Part shown: positions 34,660 to 44,000 of the stretch, one piece after another
Layout: every line of letters begins with the position of its first letter
How positions within the stretch are numbered: the first letter of the stretch is position 1
Assembly (NCBI RefSeq): GCF_009664975.1
Contig: NZ_WJXB01000002.1
Location: forward strand, 620,001 to 684,000
From: Paenibacillus monticola
Lineage (GTDB): Bacteria; Bacillota; Bacilli; Paenibacillales; Paenibacillaceae
DNA: 64,000 nucleotides
Direction: 5' to 3'
Translations under genes and position numbers: made by a program
Notes under the pieces: generated by a model
What the model was told of the DNA's origin: nothing
Databases searched by the model: none
Seen by the model: the letters and a program-made list of their open reading frames with translations, nothing else

Positions 34660-35318
34660 TTCCAGCCTTCGTTCTCCTTTCGTTCCAGACTGATTACGGA
34701 ATCCAGATAGGAATTTGTCTCTTCCAAACCGTGTGTTACCATAATTACCGTTCGTCCGTGCTGGCTGACGTAGTGACGCATCAATTGATAAAAACCTGTG
34801 CGGCTCGCTAGATCCATACCTGTTGTAGGTTCATCCAGCACCAGCACCTGTGGCTGCTGCGCGAGTGCGCGGGCGATGCAGATCCGCTGCTTCTGGCCGC
34901 CGGATAGCTCCCCGATTTTGCGGTTCCGAAATTCCCACATATCGACCTGCTTAAGGCTGCGTTCCACAATTTGCTCCTGCTCCGCTGTAAACCGTCTGAA
35001 CAAGCCCAACCGTGAATAACAACCCGAGCGAACCAGTTCAATTACCTTGCTGGGGAAACCAGCATTAAATGAAGACACTTGCTGCGGTACATATCCGATT
35101 ACGAGCTTCCCGTTATCTTCCAGTTCCTTATTCAGGCTAATGGTTCCGCTCCACGGCCGCAGCAGTCCGAGCATAAGCTTCAGCAGTGTCGTCTTGGCTG
35201 CGCCGTTCGGACCGGTAATCCCGATAAACTGTCCCGTATGAATATCAAGCGATAGGTTATCAATTACAGGCTCATTCCCGTAACCAAACACAACATTTCG
35301 CATCGATGACAAAACCAT
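34611..35318 (-). CDS. znuC: Zinc ABC transporter ATP-binding protein
   Basis: The 235-aa protein has Walker A as GPNGAAKTTLL (Ala replaces the third Gly, as I recall also in other AdcC/ZnuC proteins). LSGGQKQRICIARALA is the signature and VLVLDEPTTGMD Walker B, with the H-loop VTHG. The ATG has GGAAG about ten bases upstream. It is first in the operon, 36 bases after a Zur box. Its 3' end overlaps znuB by 49 bases. Confidence 0.93.
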   Translation of the reverse strand: MVLSSMRNVVFGYGNEPVIDNLSLDIHTGQFIGITGPNGAAKTTLLKLMLGLLRPWSGTISLNKELEDNGKLVIGYVPQQVSSFNAGFPSKVIELVRSGCYSRLGLFRRFTAEQEQIVERSLKQVDMWEFRNRKIGELSGGQKQRICIARALAQQPQVLVLDEPTTGMDLASRTGFYQLMRHYVSQHGRTVIMVTHGLEETNSYLDSVISLERKENEGWKCLVTNSCSVHFGPEG

Positions 35319-35354
35319 GGTCAGGCTACTTCCCTTCTGTCTCTGCGATTGTTT

Positions 35355-35376
35355 AAATCGTAATCATTACGTATTT
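35355..35376. promoter_or_regulatory. Zur box 1 of the znu operon
   Basis: The core CGTAATCATTACG (35359-35371) is a perfect palindrome in a 22-base region matching the Bacillus Zur consensus, 41 bases upstream of znuC. Confidence 0.85.
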
Positions 35377-35389
35377 ACTTTTATGATCT

Positions 35390-35411
35390 TATCGTAATCA
35401 TTACGATTTGT
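35390..35411. promoter_or_regulatory. Zur box 2 of the znu operon
   Basis: The same core CGTAATCATTACG recurs at 35393-35405, centre-to-centre 34 bases from box 1. TCGTAATCATTACGATTT is close to the full consensus. Confidence 0.88.
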
Positions 35412-35741
35412 AAACCCCATGACAAAATAATCCCATCCAACATTTGAAGAAAAGCGAGACTTCTGTGAGGGGATAATTTAACAGCATTTCATGCTGCTAA
35501 ATCGTTGGATTCATCTGTAATTATCTGATTAACTACAAATAATGCCGTTAATTTCCTCAATATCCCAGTAATCAACTATTATGAGCTGAAATAGAGGCAT
35601 AAATTCACGTTAATTTATCTCTACTTGATGTACGACTGATGTTAGCAGCAGTAATTCGTGTTAAATAATCCCACTTAGACTCAGCCATCCGACCTTCTGT
35701 GGATGGCACCTGCTTCTTCGAGAAATAAACAAGAGAGAAAA
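35412..35741. other. Gene-free AT-rich stretch between znu and cobW operons
   Basis: No open frame is convincing. A short GCCATCC/GGATGGC hairpin lies near 35685-35708 and CAGCATTTCATGCTG near 35483. I see no other structure. Confidence 0.45.
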
Positions 35742-35770
35742 ACCGGAATCTGAGGTCCACGGATTCCGGT
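35742..35770 (-). terminator. Terminator of the rpmG-cobW operon
   Basis: ACCGGAATC and GATTCCGGT pair perfectly over nine bases with an 11-base loop. The minus strand then reads TTTTTCTCTC. Confidence 0.8.
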
Positions 35771-35809
35771 CTACTCGTCTTTTAATCAACAGATATCTAT
35801 ACCAGCATC

Positions 35810-37018
35810 CTATTCCTGGGCTGCTGCCAGCAGTTCCTCAGCAGGCCAAGGGAGCGGATTGTTAAACTTGCTCCAATTCTGCTGCATTTCTTCCTCAGTC
35901 AGCAAACATCTATCCAATCTCGCCTCAATATCGGTACGATCCATGCTGACACCGATGAACACAACCTCATTGATGCGGTCGCCCCATTGAGCATCCCATT
36001 TCGCCTTCACATCAGGCTCGCTGTCCAACACCTCTTGCTGCTGATCTTCCGGCATCGTAGCCAGCCAATAGCCTGCGGGTCCAAACTGAATGGAAGGTCC
36101 GGCCTGACTTATCGTAGCTGCAAGGTCACCTTTTGCGGCCAACCATACTAGCCCCTTCGCCCGCACTACCTCTTCCGGCCAATTGCTGAAGAAGAAGCTT
36201 AATCGTTGCGGATGAAAAGGTGTTCTGCGGCGGTATACGAAAGAGCTAATGCCGTATTCTTCTGTCTCCGGCGTATGCTCCTCCTTGCCTAGCTCCGAAA
36301 TCCAGCCGGACGACATACTAGTTCTCTCGAAGTCGAACAATCCAGTATTCAGGATTTCTTTGGGATCAACGATTCCTTTAACGGTACGAATGATTTTGGC
36401 GGTAGGTTGAAGTTTGCGCAATACAGCCTCAAGCTTGTTCAGTTCCTGCTCGTCCACCAAATCACATTTGTTCAGCACCAGTACATCACAAGTTTCAATC
36501 TGGTCAATCAGCAGATCCACAATGTCGCGGAAATCGCCTTCGCCAGCCGTCTGGTTACGATCGATCAGCGTGTCGCCCGAAGCGAAATCATGCCAGAAGC
36601 GATTTGCATCCACCACCGTAACCATCGTGTCCAATCGGGCGAGCATGGTCAAGTCAATGTCCAACTCGGGGTTCGCATAGGTGAAGGTCTGTGCCACCGG
36701 AACAGGCTCGCTGATGCCGGAGGATTCGATCAAAATATAATCAAAACGCCCTTCTGCCGCCAGCTTTTGCACCTCGACAATTAAATCATCACGAAGTGTG
36801 CAGCAGATACAGCCGTTAGACATTTCCACCAGCTTCTCCTCTGTTCGGGAGAGGGTATTTCCAGACTTCACCAGATTGGCGTCCACATTCACTTCGCTCA
36901 TATCGTTGACAATAACAGCTACCTTAAGGCCAGCACGGTTATGCAGGATATGGTTTAGCAAAGTTGTCTTCCCGGAGCCCAGATATCCGCTGAGCACGGT
37001 AACAGGAATTCTTTTCAT
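35810..37018 (-). CDS. COG0523 (CobW/ZagA-type) GTPase metallochaperone
   Basis: The 402-aa protein has the P-loop GYLGSGKTTLLNHIL (about residues 11-25), the metal motif GCICC (Cys70, Cys72, Cys73), VNDMSEVNVD (Switch I), ESSGISEP and NKCD (G4). The C-terminal CobW domain (about 255-390) is fused. It is of the YciC/ZagA type, which delivers zinc to essential enzymes in starvation. The ATG has AAGGAG upstream. It follows rpmG by 49 bases, so both are under the Zur box at 37235-37259. Confidence 0.92.
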   Translation of the reverse strand: MKRIPVTVLSGYLGSGKTTLLNHILHNRAGLKVAVIVNDMSEVNVDANLVKSGNTLSRTEEKLVEMSNGCICCTLRDDLIVEVQKLAAEGRFDYILIESSGISEPVPVAQTFTYANPELDIDLTMLARLDTMVTVVDANRFWHDFASGDTLIDRNQTAGEGDFRDIVDLLIDQIETCDVLVLNKCDLVDEQELNKLEAVLRKLQPTAKIIRTVKGIVDPKEILNTGLFDFERTSMSSGWISELGKEEHTPETEEYGISSFVYRRRTPFHPQRLSFFFSNWPEEVVRAKGLVWLAAKGDLAATISQAGPSIQFGPAGYWLATMPEDQQQEVLDSEPDVKAKWDAQWGDRINEVVFIGVSMDRTDIEARLDRCLLTEEEMQQNWSKFNNPLPWPAEELLAAAQE

Positions 37019-37067
37019 TATTTTAGCTCCTTACGCTTATTAGATTAACAGCAGTAGCGGTCTGCTC

Positions 37068-37217
37068 TTAGCGAGTCTCGCGATGCAGCGTAACTCTCTT
37101 CAGGCGCGGGCAATATTTCTTCATTTCAATTCGTCCTGGCTGGTTTCTCTTATTCTTCGTAGTGGTGTAATTACGGTCGCCTGTTTCTGTACACGCCAAT
37201 GTAATGATAACTCTCAC
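37068..37217 (-). CDS. rpmG: 50S ribosomal protein L33, zinc-independent type
   Basis: The 49-aa protein reads [20 protein letters not shown] and ends [12 protein letters not shown]. It has only two single Cys (ACTETG and KYCPR) instead of two CxxC pairs, so it is a C-minus form. I chose the GTG at 37217 because GGAG lies nine bases upstream; the ATG at 37226 abuts GGAG directly and would add three residues. It lies directly downstream of a Zur box and before the COG0523 gene. Confidence 0.93.
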   Translation of the reverse strand: MRVIITLACTETGDRNYTTTKNKRNQPGRIEMKKYCPRLKRVTLHRETR

Positions 37218-37234
37218 TTTACTCATCTCCTTAT

Positions 37235-37259
37235 GTTAATCGTAATGTTTACGATTAAC
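37235..37259. promoter_or_regulatory. Zur box between rpmG and the divergent COG0523 gene
   Basis: Perfect inverted arms GTTAATCGTAA and TTACGATTAAC flank TGT. It lies 18 bases before the rpmG start and could act on both divergent operons. Confidence 0.88.
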
Positions 37260-37406
37260 ATATCGTACACGTATTACTTACTCTCTGTCAACCCCGCTCT
37301 TCAGAGAAATATAACTCTCTTAAATTTGTGGTCTTTCCGGCGGACAAATTACGTATAGATGGAATTATGAAAATATGAATCTTTAAATGGGGCGGGAGTG
37401 TGTGAA

Positions 37407-38435
37407 ATGAAGATACCGGTAATTATATTGAGCGGATTTTTGGGGAGTGGGAAGACGACCCTGCTGCTGACCCTGCTACAGGAGAGCTTTGCTAGAGGTC
37501 TAAATCCTGGGGTAATCATGAATGAGCTAGGTAAGCGGGATGTGGATGGGTATATTTTGCAGGAGCACACTGGTACTAATGTGGAGAAATTGCTGGACGG
37601 TTGTGTCTGTTGCAGCCGCAAAGAGGAGCTTGCGGACAGTCTTTCTGCGCTGCTAAAACGGCGTCCGGATGCCATCTACATCGAGCTTACCGGTGTGGCT
37701 GATCCAGAGGAAATTATCAAACTGTTGCAGGAATCACCGCTCAGGGAACGACTAACGCTGCATTATTCTGTCACCCTACTAGATGCTGAGAATGCCTTGG
37801 AATATAACAGCCGTCTCTCAGCTGACAAACAGCTTATCCATACATTGCGCAAGCAGCTTACCTCTGCCGATCTCATTGTCGTCAATAAAAGTGACCTCGT
37901 AGAACCAGAAACCTTATGGAAAATTGAAAAAGTCATCCGCAAGCAAAATAAAACGGCCGAAATTGCCTTTACGCATTACAGTAAAATCAATTTGTACCCT
38001 TTGCTAGCCGGAATCATCCCGCAGGAGCCCTCTGCCCCTGCTCCGCAACGTGCCCACCATGACTTCAAAGGAGCTCCACTAAAACGGATCAATTCCGACC
38101 GAGGAAGTATAGCTGTAGAAGAAGCGCCTGAGAAACATAACGCCTCTTACTCCCAAGTGGCTGCCATAACCTTGACCTTTCCGCCATCTGGGGCAAGGCT
38201 GCTCTCCAGAGAAAGGCTTGAAGCTTTCTTTCAGGAATGGGACGGCATCCTGCTGCGGGCCAAGGGGCATATTCAGCTGTCAGAACCAGAGCCGGTTCAG
38301 CTTGTCCAATATTCAGGCATGCGCACGACTTGGGAAGATTCACGATACCCCGGTTCGCCTTATGTGGTGTTCATCGGTATAAATCTGAATGAGGCCATAC
38401 TCCTTGAACGTTGGTCTGCCTTATTTCAGCTTTGA
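37407..38435 (+). CDS. Second COG0523 GTPase
   Basis: The 342-aa protein has the P-loop GFLGSGKTTLLLTLL (about residues 10-24), CVCC (Cys66, Cys68, Cys69 in DGCVCCS), IELTGVADP and NKSD. A His-containing linker (QRAHHDFKG) precedes the C-terminal CobW domain. It is shorter than and divergent from the GTPase at 35810. The ATG at 37407 has GGGAG nine bases upstream. It leads a three-gene operon with a permease and a TIGR03943 protein, opposite the Zur-controlled rpmG. Confidence 0.9.
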   Translation: MKIPVIILSGFLGSGKTTLLLTLLQESFARGLNPGVIMNELGKRDVDGYILQEHTGTNVEKLLDGCVCCSRKEELADSLSALLKRRPDAIYIELTGVADPEEIIKLLQESPLRERLTLHYSVTLLDAENALEYNSRLSADKQLIHTLRKQLTSADLIVVNKSDLVEPETLWKIEKVIRKQNKTAEIAFTHYSKINLYPLLAGIIPQEPSAPAPQRAHHDFKGAPLKRINSDRGSIAVEEAPEKHNASYSQVAAITLTFPPSGARLLSRERLEAFFQEWDGILLRAKGHIQLSEPEPVQLVQYSGMRTTWEDSRYPGSPYVVFIGINLNEAILLERWSALFQL

Positions 38436-39421
38436 CAACCTTATCTCCATTCAAAATATTGCCGCTGCTGCTTCCCACTGCTTTCCTTATTATTCTCGGC
38501 GTCCTTTGGCTGCCACATCATCTGGAACTGCTGGATAATGCCTATATTGACACCTTCAAAACAGCCTTTATCGGCATTTTGCTGGAGGCTTTACCGTTTG
38601 TCTTAGCCGGAGCACTGCTATCCTCACTGCTGCAGGTGTTTGTACCTGATGAAATGATCTCACGCTGGATTCCGCGGCGGCCAGTGCCAGCGATTCTGTT
38701 CGCCTGCCTGCTCGGCATCCTCTTTCCCGTATGCGAATGCGGAATGATCCCCCTTGTCCGCCGCTTAATTCATAAGGGTATGCCGCTATACGTCGCTATT
38801 GTGTTTATTTTAGCAGGACCGATCCTGAATCCGGTTGTGTACGGGGCGACGCTTACCGCCTTTCGCAGCCACCCAGAACTGGCGCATGCCCGCATGGGTC
38901 TTGCTTTCAGCGTGTCCTGCATCATTGGCCTGATTATCTATGCTACTGTGAAGAAATCACCCATACGTCTGTCCGTCCAACGTGAGAGTGAGGATACGCA
39001 TCACCGCAGTACACGCGGGGGAAGACTGGCGTCCGTCTTCGTGCATACCTCTGATGAATTTTTTGAAATGGGCAAATATTTGATCATTGGTTGCCTGTTA
39101 ACCTCAGCCATCCAGACGTTTATGGTGCGTGATAGTTTAATTGCTATAGGTGACAAGCCACTTGGATCTTATTTGTTTATGATGGGACTGGCCTTTATCC
39201 TCTCCCTCTGTTCTACTTCAGATGCCTTCGTTGCCTCGACCTTTTTGCATACTTTTCCAGCGGGCTCACTGCTTGCCTTTATGGTGCTTGGTCCCATGCT
39301 CGATTTCAAAAACTCACTGATGCTGCTAGCGCTGTTCAAGACCAAATTCGCTCTCTATTTGTTCTTTCTGATCTTCTCCGGCGTTTTTATCGGTGCCGTG
39401 CTCGTGTCAGTATGGCTGTAA
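38432..39421 (+). CDS. DUF318/UPF0718 permease (YcgR-like)
   Basis: The 329-aa protein has about eight membrane helices, with FPVCECGMIPLVRRL and AGPILNPVVYGAT, typical of the permease family. I chose the TTG at 38432, overlapping the GTPase stop as TTGA; an alternative TTG at 38411 adds seven residues. No clear RBS is visible for either. It is paired with the TIGR03943 gene, as ycgR-ycgQ in Bacillus. The transported species is unknown. Confidence 0.87.
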   Translation: MTTLSPFKILPLLLPTAFLIILGVLWLPHHLELLDNAYIDTFKTAFIGILLEALPFVLAGALLSSLLQVFVPDEMISRWIPRRPVPAILFACLLGILFPVCECGMIPLVRRLIHKGMPLYVAIVFILAGPILNPVVYGATLTAFRSHPELAHARMGLAFSVSCIIGLIIYATVKKSPIRLSVQRESEDTHHRSTRGGRLASVFVHTSDEFFEMGKYLIIGCLLTSAIQTFMVRDSLIAIGDKPLGSYLFMMGLAFILSLCSTSDAFVASTFLHTFPAGSLLAFMVLGPMLDFKNSLMLLALFKTKFALYLFFLIFSGVFIGAVLVSVWL

Positions 39422-39461
39422 CAATCCGGTTCTTTATACAATAAGTAAGAGGAGGAGTAAG

Positions 39462-40337
39462 ATGAATGACTCCCGAAGCATCCGGATTCACTATGGTTTA
39501 CGCGCAGTTATTCTGCTGGCCTTCGCCCTCTACATCGGGCATTTGGTCCAGCAGGATGCTCTGCATTATTATGTAGCGCCCAAGCTGGCACGCTGGGTTA
39601 AGCTCTGTCCCGTGCCACTGGTGCTGATGGCGCTAAGCCTGAGCGTACAAGCATTATTCGGCAAAAGCAACGTATTATGTGACTGCGACCATCGACTCCC
39701 CCGCTCAGGTCATAGAAGCGTTGTTCTATATGGATTGTTTCTTCTCCCTCTATTACTCGGCTTTCTTCTCCCTGACCGAGCCTTGGGCAGCATGGCCATA
39801 GCCAAAAAAGGAATTTCGCTGTCTTATTTATCCACCGAGCCTAAGAATAATGTGACCTTCGAGTCCACCGATCCTTATCATACAGAATTCGCCGAACTGG
39901 CCAAGAAGCTGTATGCTCAGCCTGTCATTCCCGTGTATCCGGCCATTTTCTCCGAAATCTTCGGCGCTATTGACACCTACAAGCAGCAATTTGAAGGTAA
40001 AGAAATCGCTGTCTCGGGTTTCCTCTATCCTACTGAAGCTGGAACAGCAAACAATACGTTTGCAGTAAGCCGTTTTCTGGTGCAATGTTGTACGGCAGAT
40101 GCTGCTCCCTTTGGAATTATGGTTGATCCAGGCAAACAAATAAGCCTGCCAGCCGATACCTGGCTAGAGGTTCGGGGCAAGCTTCATATTGCGCATTACA
40201 AGGGCCAAGAAATCATGCAAATCACCGCAGAGTCTATCACGCCGATTCCTCAGCCAGCTACACCCTACATTTACACGAGCCCTGACTCCATTGCCGCATG
40301 GGATCAGTTACAGATTACAGCTCAGACTGCTAAATAA
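39462..40337 (+). CDS. TIGR03943 family protein (YcgQ-like)
   Basis: The 291-aa protein has N-terminal membrane helices (about residues 13-80), with KLCPVPL and CDCDHR (Cys/His-rich) in the loop. The extracytoplasmic C-terminal half has FLYPTEAGTANNTFAVSRFLVQCCTADAAPFGIMV. It starts at the ATG at 39462 with AGGAGGAG upstream. It is the third gene of the GTPase-permease operon. It ends tail-to-tail with the NusG-II gene, overlapping by eight bases. Function unknown. Confidence 0.88.
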   Translation: MNDSRSIRIHYGLRAVILLAFALYIGHLVQQDALHYYVAPKLARWVKLCPVPLVLMALSLSVQALFGKSNVLCDCDHRLPRSGHRSVVLYGLFLLPLLLGFLLPDRALGSMAIAKKGISLSYLSTEPKNNVTFESTDPYHTEFAELAKKLYAQPVIPVYPAIFSEIFGAIDTYKQQFEGKEIAVSGFLYPTEAGTANNTFAVSRFLVQCCTADAAPFGIMVDPGKQISLPADTWLEVRGKLHIAHYKGQEIMQITAESITPIPQPATPYIYTSPDSIAAWDQLQITAQTAK

Positions 40338-40734
40338 CCGCATCCAACTCATCTTCGTCATCTGCGGACTTGTTAGGATTGAAGACCTCAACCATGATGC
40401 GGGCTGGAATACAAATAATCTGCTGCTTGGGTTTGGAGATAAAGCCCATCTCCAAAGCAATTCGCAGCGGCGCATCGGAATATGTCATTTGAATCCCATA
40501 ATTGAATACTTTAAGCGTATTATGGCCAAATTTGGTTTGGATATCGATAATCTGCTCTTCTTTAGTTAAAGATACGGTCTTGTACTCTTTGCCATTCACT
40601 GTAATAATAGCCTGCAAATCACCCTGTTGATAATGCTCATTATGGTTTTTGTATAATTTGACTCCATAGATGGAAGCGGCTGCCAGCAAAACCAGCAGAA
40701 TGATGAAGAAATCACCGCGTTTTATTTTTTGCAA
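40330..40734 (-). CDS. NusG domain II-containing membrane-anchored protein
   Basis: The 134-aa protein has one N-terminal membrane helix (residues about 9-25) and an extracytoplasmic NusG_II-like domain with AIITVNGKEYKTVSLT, then MGFISKPKQQIICIPARIMVEVF. The start is TTG at 40734 with GAGGG upstream. A Zur-type palindrome lies 30-50 bases upstream. Function unknown. Confidence 0.82.
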   Translation of the reverse strand: MQKIKRGDFFIILLVLLAAASIYGVKLYKNHNEHYQQGDLQAIITVNGKEYKTVSLTKEEQIIDIQTKFGHNTLKVFNYGIQMTYSDAPLRIALEMGFISKPKQQIICIPARIMVEVFNPNKSADDEDELDAVI

Positions 40735-40763
40735 TATCGTTACCCTCTCGCTGACTCATTTCA

Positions 40764-40783
40764 AAACGTAATAATTACGAACG
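40764..40783. promoter_or_regulatory. Candidate Zur box upstream of the NusG-II gene
   Basis: CGTAATAATTACG (40767-40779) is a perfect palindrome matching the Zur core. It lies about 30-50 bases before the TTG start. Confidence 0.7.
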
Positions 40784-40813
40784 TTATAAATATATTAAGC
40801 TTAAAACCATTTG

Positions 40814-41002
40814 TCAATGCTTACCTCGCCGCTTCAACACAATCCGCAGTAATATTGTGATGGCCACGTAGATTAGAAGGACTACAACCAGTGTTACAGT
40901 ACGCTCTTTATTTGAGCCATCAGCGAACAGGACTGGACCGAGACCAAACAAGGTTGTCAATCCATACAACAAAACAAATAGAAAATTTATCAACCATACC
41001 AT
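40814..41002 (-). CDS. Small two-helix membrane protein
   Basis: The 62-aa protein has two hydrophobic helices (about residues 3-25 and 35-55) around FADGSNKERTV and a basic tail KRRGKH. GGAG lies ten bases before the ATG. It may belong to the DUF6954 family, from memory. It lies after the hybrid kinase and may share its transcript (38-base gap). Function unknown. Confidence 0.65.
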   Translation of the reverse strand: MVWLINFLFVLLYGLTTLFGLGPVLFADGSNKERTVTLVVVLLIYVAITILLRIVLKRRGKH

Positions 41003-41040
41003 TACAAACCCACTCCAATCCGAAATATGACCTTAACAAC

Positions 41041-44000
41041 TCATCTGCGGATGCGGACCGAACATTCCTTCAGGACCCTATCCAGCTCATTAGCTTGAAT
41101 CGGCTTCGAGATGAAATCGTGCATCCCGGCTTGCAGACACATATCCTCATCCTCTTTCCCCGCAAAGGCCGTGACAGCCACAATCACAGGATTTAGCCCA
41201 CACTGCTCACGGATAATTCCCGTTGCTTCAATACCATCCATCACAGGCATTTGAATATCCATAAAAACAAGATCATACGAATGAAGGAGCACGGCTTGTA
41301 CAGCTTCCTCGCCATTTACGGCCACATCGGCCACGTAACCTCGCTTCTTTAGATAGGCCAATAGCAGTTGACGATTCACAGGATGATCTTCAGCAATTAG
41401 AATGGACAGAGGTCCGTATTTCCCTTCAGGGGAAATCTCCGCAGCAACAGTTCGCTCCTTGTCCGCTGAATAATCATTTCTAACTGCTTTCTCTTGTCGC
41501 TGTTCCTCGGCTGGATGAGAAGCCTGCACTGTGAAATAGAATTCCGAACCCTCACCTTCACGGCTGTCCACACCTATAGCGCCCCCCAACAGCTCAGTCA
41601 GTTTCTTGCTGATTGCCAGTCCAAGTCCCGTTCCGCCATACTTTCGGTTGATGGAAGGATGTAATTGCGAGAAAGATTGGAAGAGCAGCCCCTGGCTTGC
41701 ATGTGGGATGCCAATTCCGGTGTCATTAACTGTAAACTTAATGATCAGATTTCCTGAATCCTGTGCTGATACAAGCTTCACTGAGAGGCGAATTGTACCG
41801 ATCTCCGTAAATTTAACCGCATTCCCCACTAAATTCACCAGAATTTGGCGTAATCTTGCCTCATCCGTCACAATTAATGCCGGTAGATCAGGATCAACGT
41901 GAGTGCTTAATAATAACCCTTTTTCCTTTACCTTCGGATAAAATAGATCGCTGACACTCTGCATTACATAACGGAGATCTACCAGTTGCTGTTCCAATGT
42001 CATCATGCCAGCTTCAATTTTGCTGAAATCCAGTACTTCATTCAAAATATGTAATAGCGCTTCACTACTTTTGTTAATAATCTGCGTATAGTAGTGCTGT
42101 TCATCATTAAGCTCTGTGCCCGAGAGCAAGTCAGCCATCCCAATAATACCGTTCATTGGAGTACGCAGCTCATGGCTCATGATAGCCAGAAACTCTGATT
42201 TAGCCCGGTCTGCCTGTTCTGCAGACTCCTTAGCCCGCACAATGGCTTTCTCCTCGGTAATATCTCTGAAAACAACTACGGCACCCTTGCGCATGCCGTT
42301 ATCAAACAGGGGTGTCATCCGGTATTTCACCAAAAAACTGGAGCCATCCTGTCTCCAGAATACGCCCTCTCTTTCTTCGTACGAGAGACTCTCTGAAAGC
42401 GACTGGATTAAGGACTTCTGCCCAGGATACGGCTCACCAGCAAGCCAGGTTTGTTGAATGGTATGCAGTTGACTGCTGTTGGACAATTCTCGGGGGTCAT
42501 AACCCAACATTACTGCCGCTGACGGGTTAATAAACATTGTTGTTCCCTCAAGGTTAATACCAAATATACCTTCTGTGACCGAATTCAATATTAGTGCATG
42601 CTCGTAGCTTAGCTTCTCAATTTGCTCCAGATGACGCTTACGCTCGGTGATATCGCTAGTGATACTAAATACCCCTACCACCTGATTATTTACCATAATA
42701 GGTACATAAATAACACTAACCTCAACAGGATGTCCTTCCCGATGAATCAGCCTGCTGTCGAAAATCTGGGCCTGTCCGTTCGCAGCACTCCAGAAACGTT
42801 CATACACATCATCCAATACTTCTGAATCAATAATTTCGCTAAAGTAGGACAGATACAAGCTTTCACGGGAGTAACCCGTCAGTTGCTGCAAACTGGAGTT
42901 GACCGAGAGTGTACGTCCAAGCAAATCCATGGCGCTGATCGCCGAAGGATTGTATTCAAAAAGGGATTTATAGCGATTTTCACTTTCCTGAAGCTTCATT
43001 TCGTACTGTTTGCGCTCGGTAATGTCACGGGTTACGCCCACAACTTCCTGAACCTCATCTTCTCCGGTATAGATATACCGGAGGGTGCTTTCCACCCATA
43101 TATAAGAACCGTCCTTACGCAAGAATCGGAAGACTATTGGCTTAAGCTTCAGCCCCGTCATACAACTCTGCATATAGTCCTGAACTCTAACGGCATCCAT
43201 GGAATGAATATAGTCTTGTCCACTGGTCTTCACCATCTCTTCAGGCGTAAAACCAAACATAGTGAAGCAGATCGGAGAAGCATATAAATAAGTAAGTTGC
43301 TCATCAGCTGTACTGCGGAAAATAAAGTCCTGTGAATTCTCGGAGATCAGACGAAAGTTCTTCTCGCTATCCCTCAACTGCTCTTCTATCTGATGGCGTT
43401 CCGTAACATCCTGTACAATGCCGCTAATCCGGATAGATCTCCCTGCTTCATCTACCACTACCTCCCAGTGGGCCTCAATGATCTTCGGCAATCCCGAAGA
43501 GGTTCTGATACGAAATACCATTTCGCCGTTCTTTCCAGACTCCAAAGAGTAAGTTAACCCTTCAATAGTCTTCTGGTAATCTTCTTTGTGAATGACGGAA
43601 CGAATCAGCTCGTGATCATAGACAGATTGGTTACTGCTATATTCAGGAAAGCCAAAAATATGGCACATTTCCTTGGAAATGGTTGCATACTGTTTCACTA
43701 AATCCCATTCCCAGGAACCCATTTGGGCCAGATGCTGTGATTTAGCCAGCATATCCTCATACTTCTTCCGCTCCGTTACATCACGGGCAATCGTCACTAC
43801 CTGCTCCGCCTCGCCCGCTTCATTGCGCAGCACCTGAAAGGAACTCTCAATCCACAAATAATGTCCGTCTTTATGTCGTACTCTGCGAGTAAACACATCG
43901 CTATCTGAATAAAGCTTGCCTTGCTCCCTCATCTTTAAGGCGTCCTCAGGATGATAATATTCCGGTCTTTTTTTACCAATCATTTCATGAGGCGGATATC

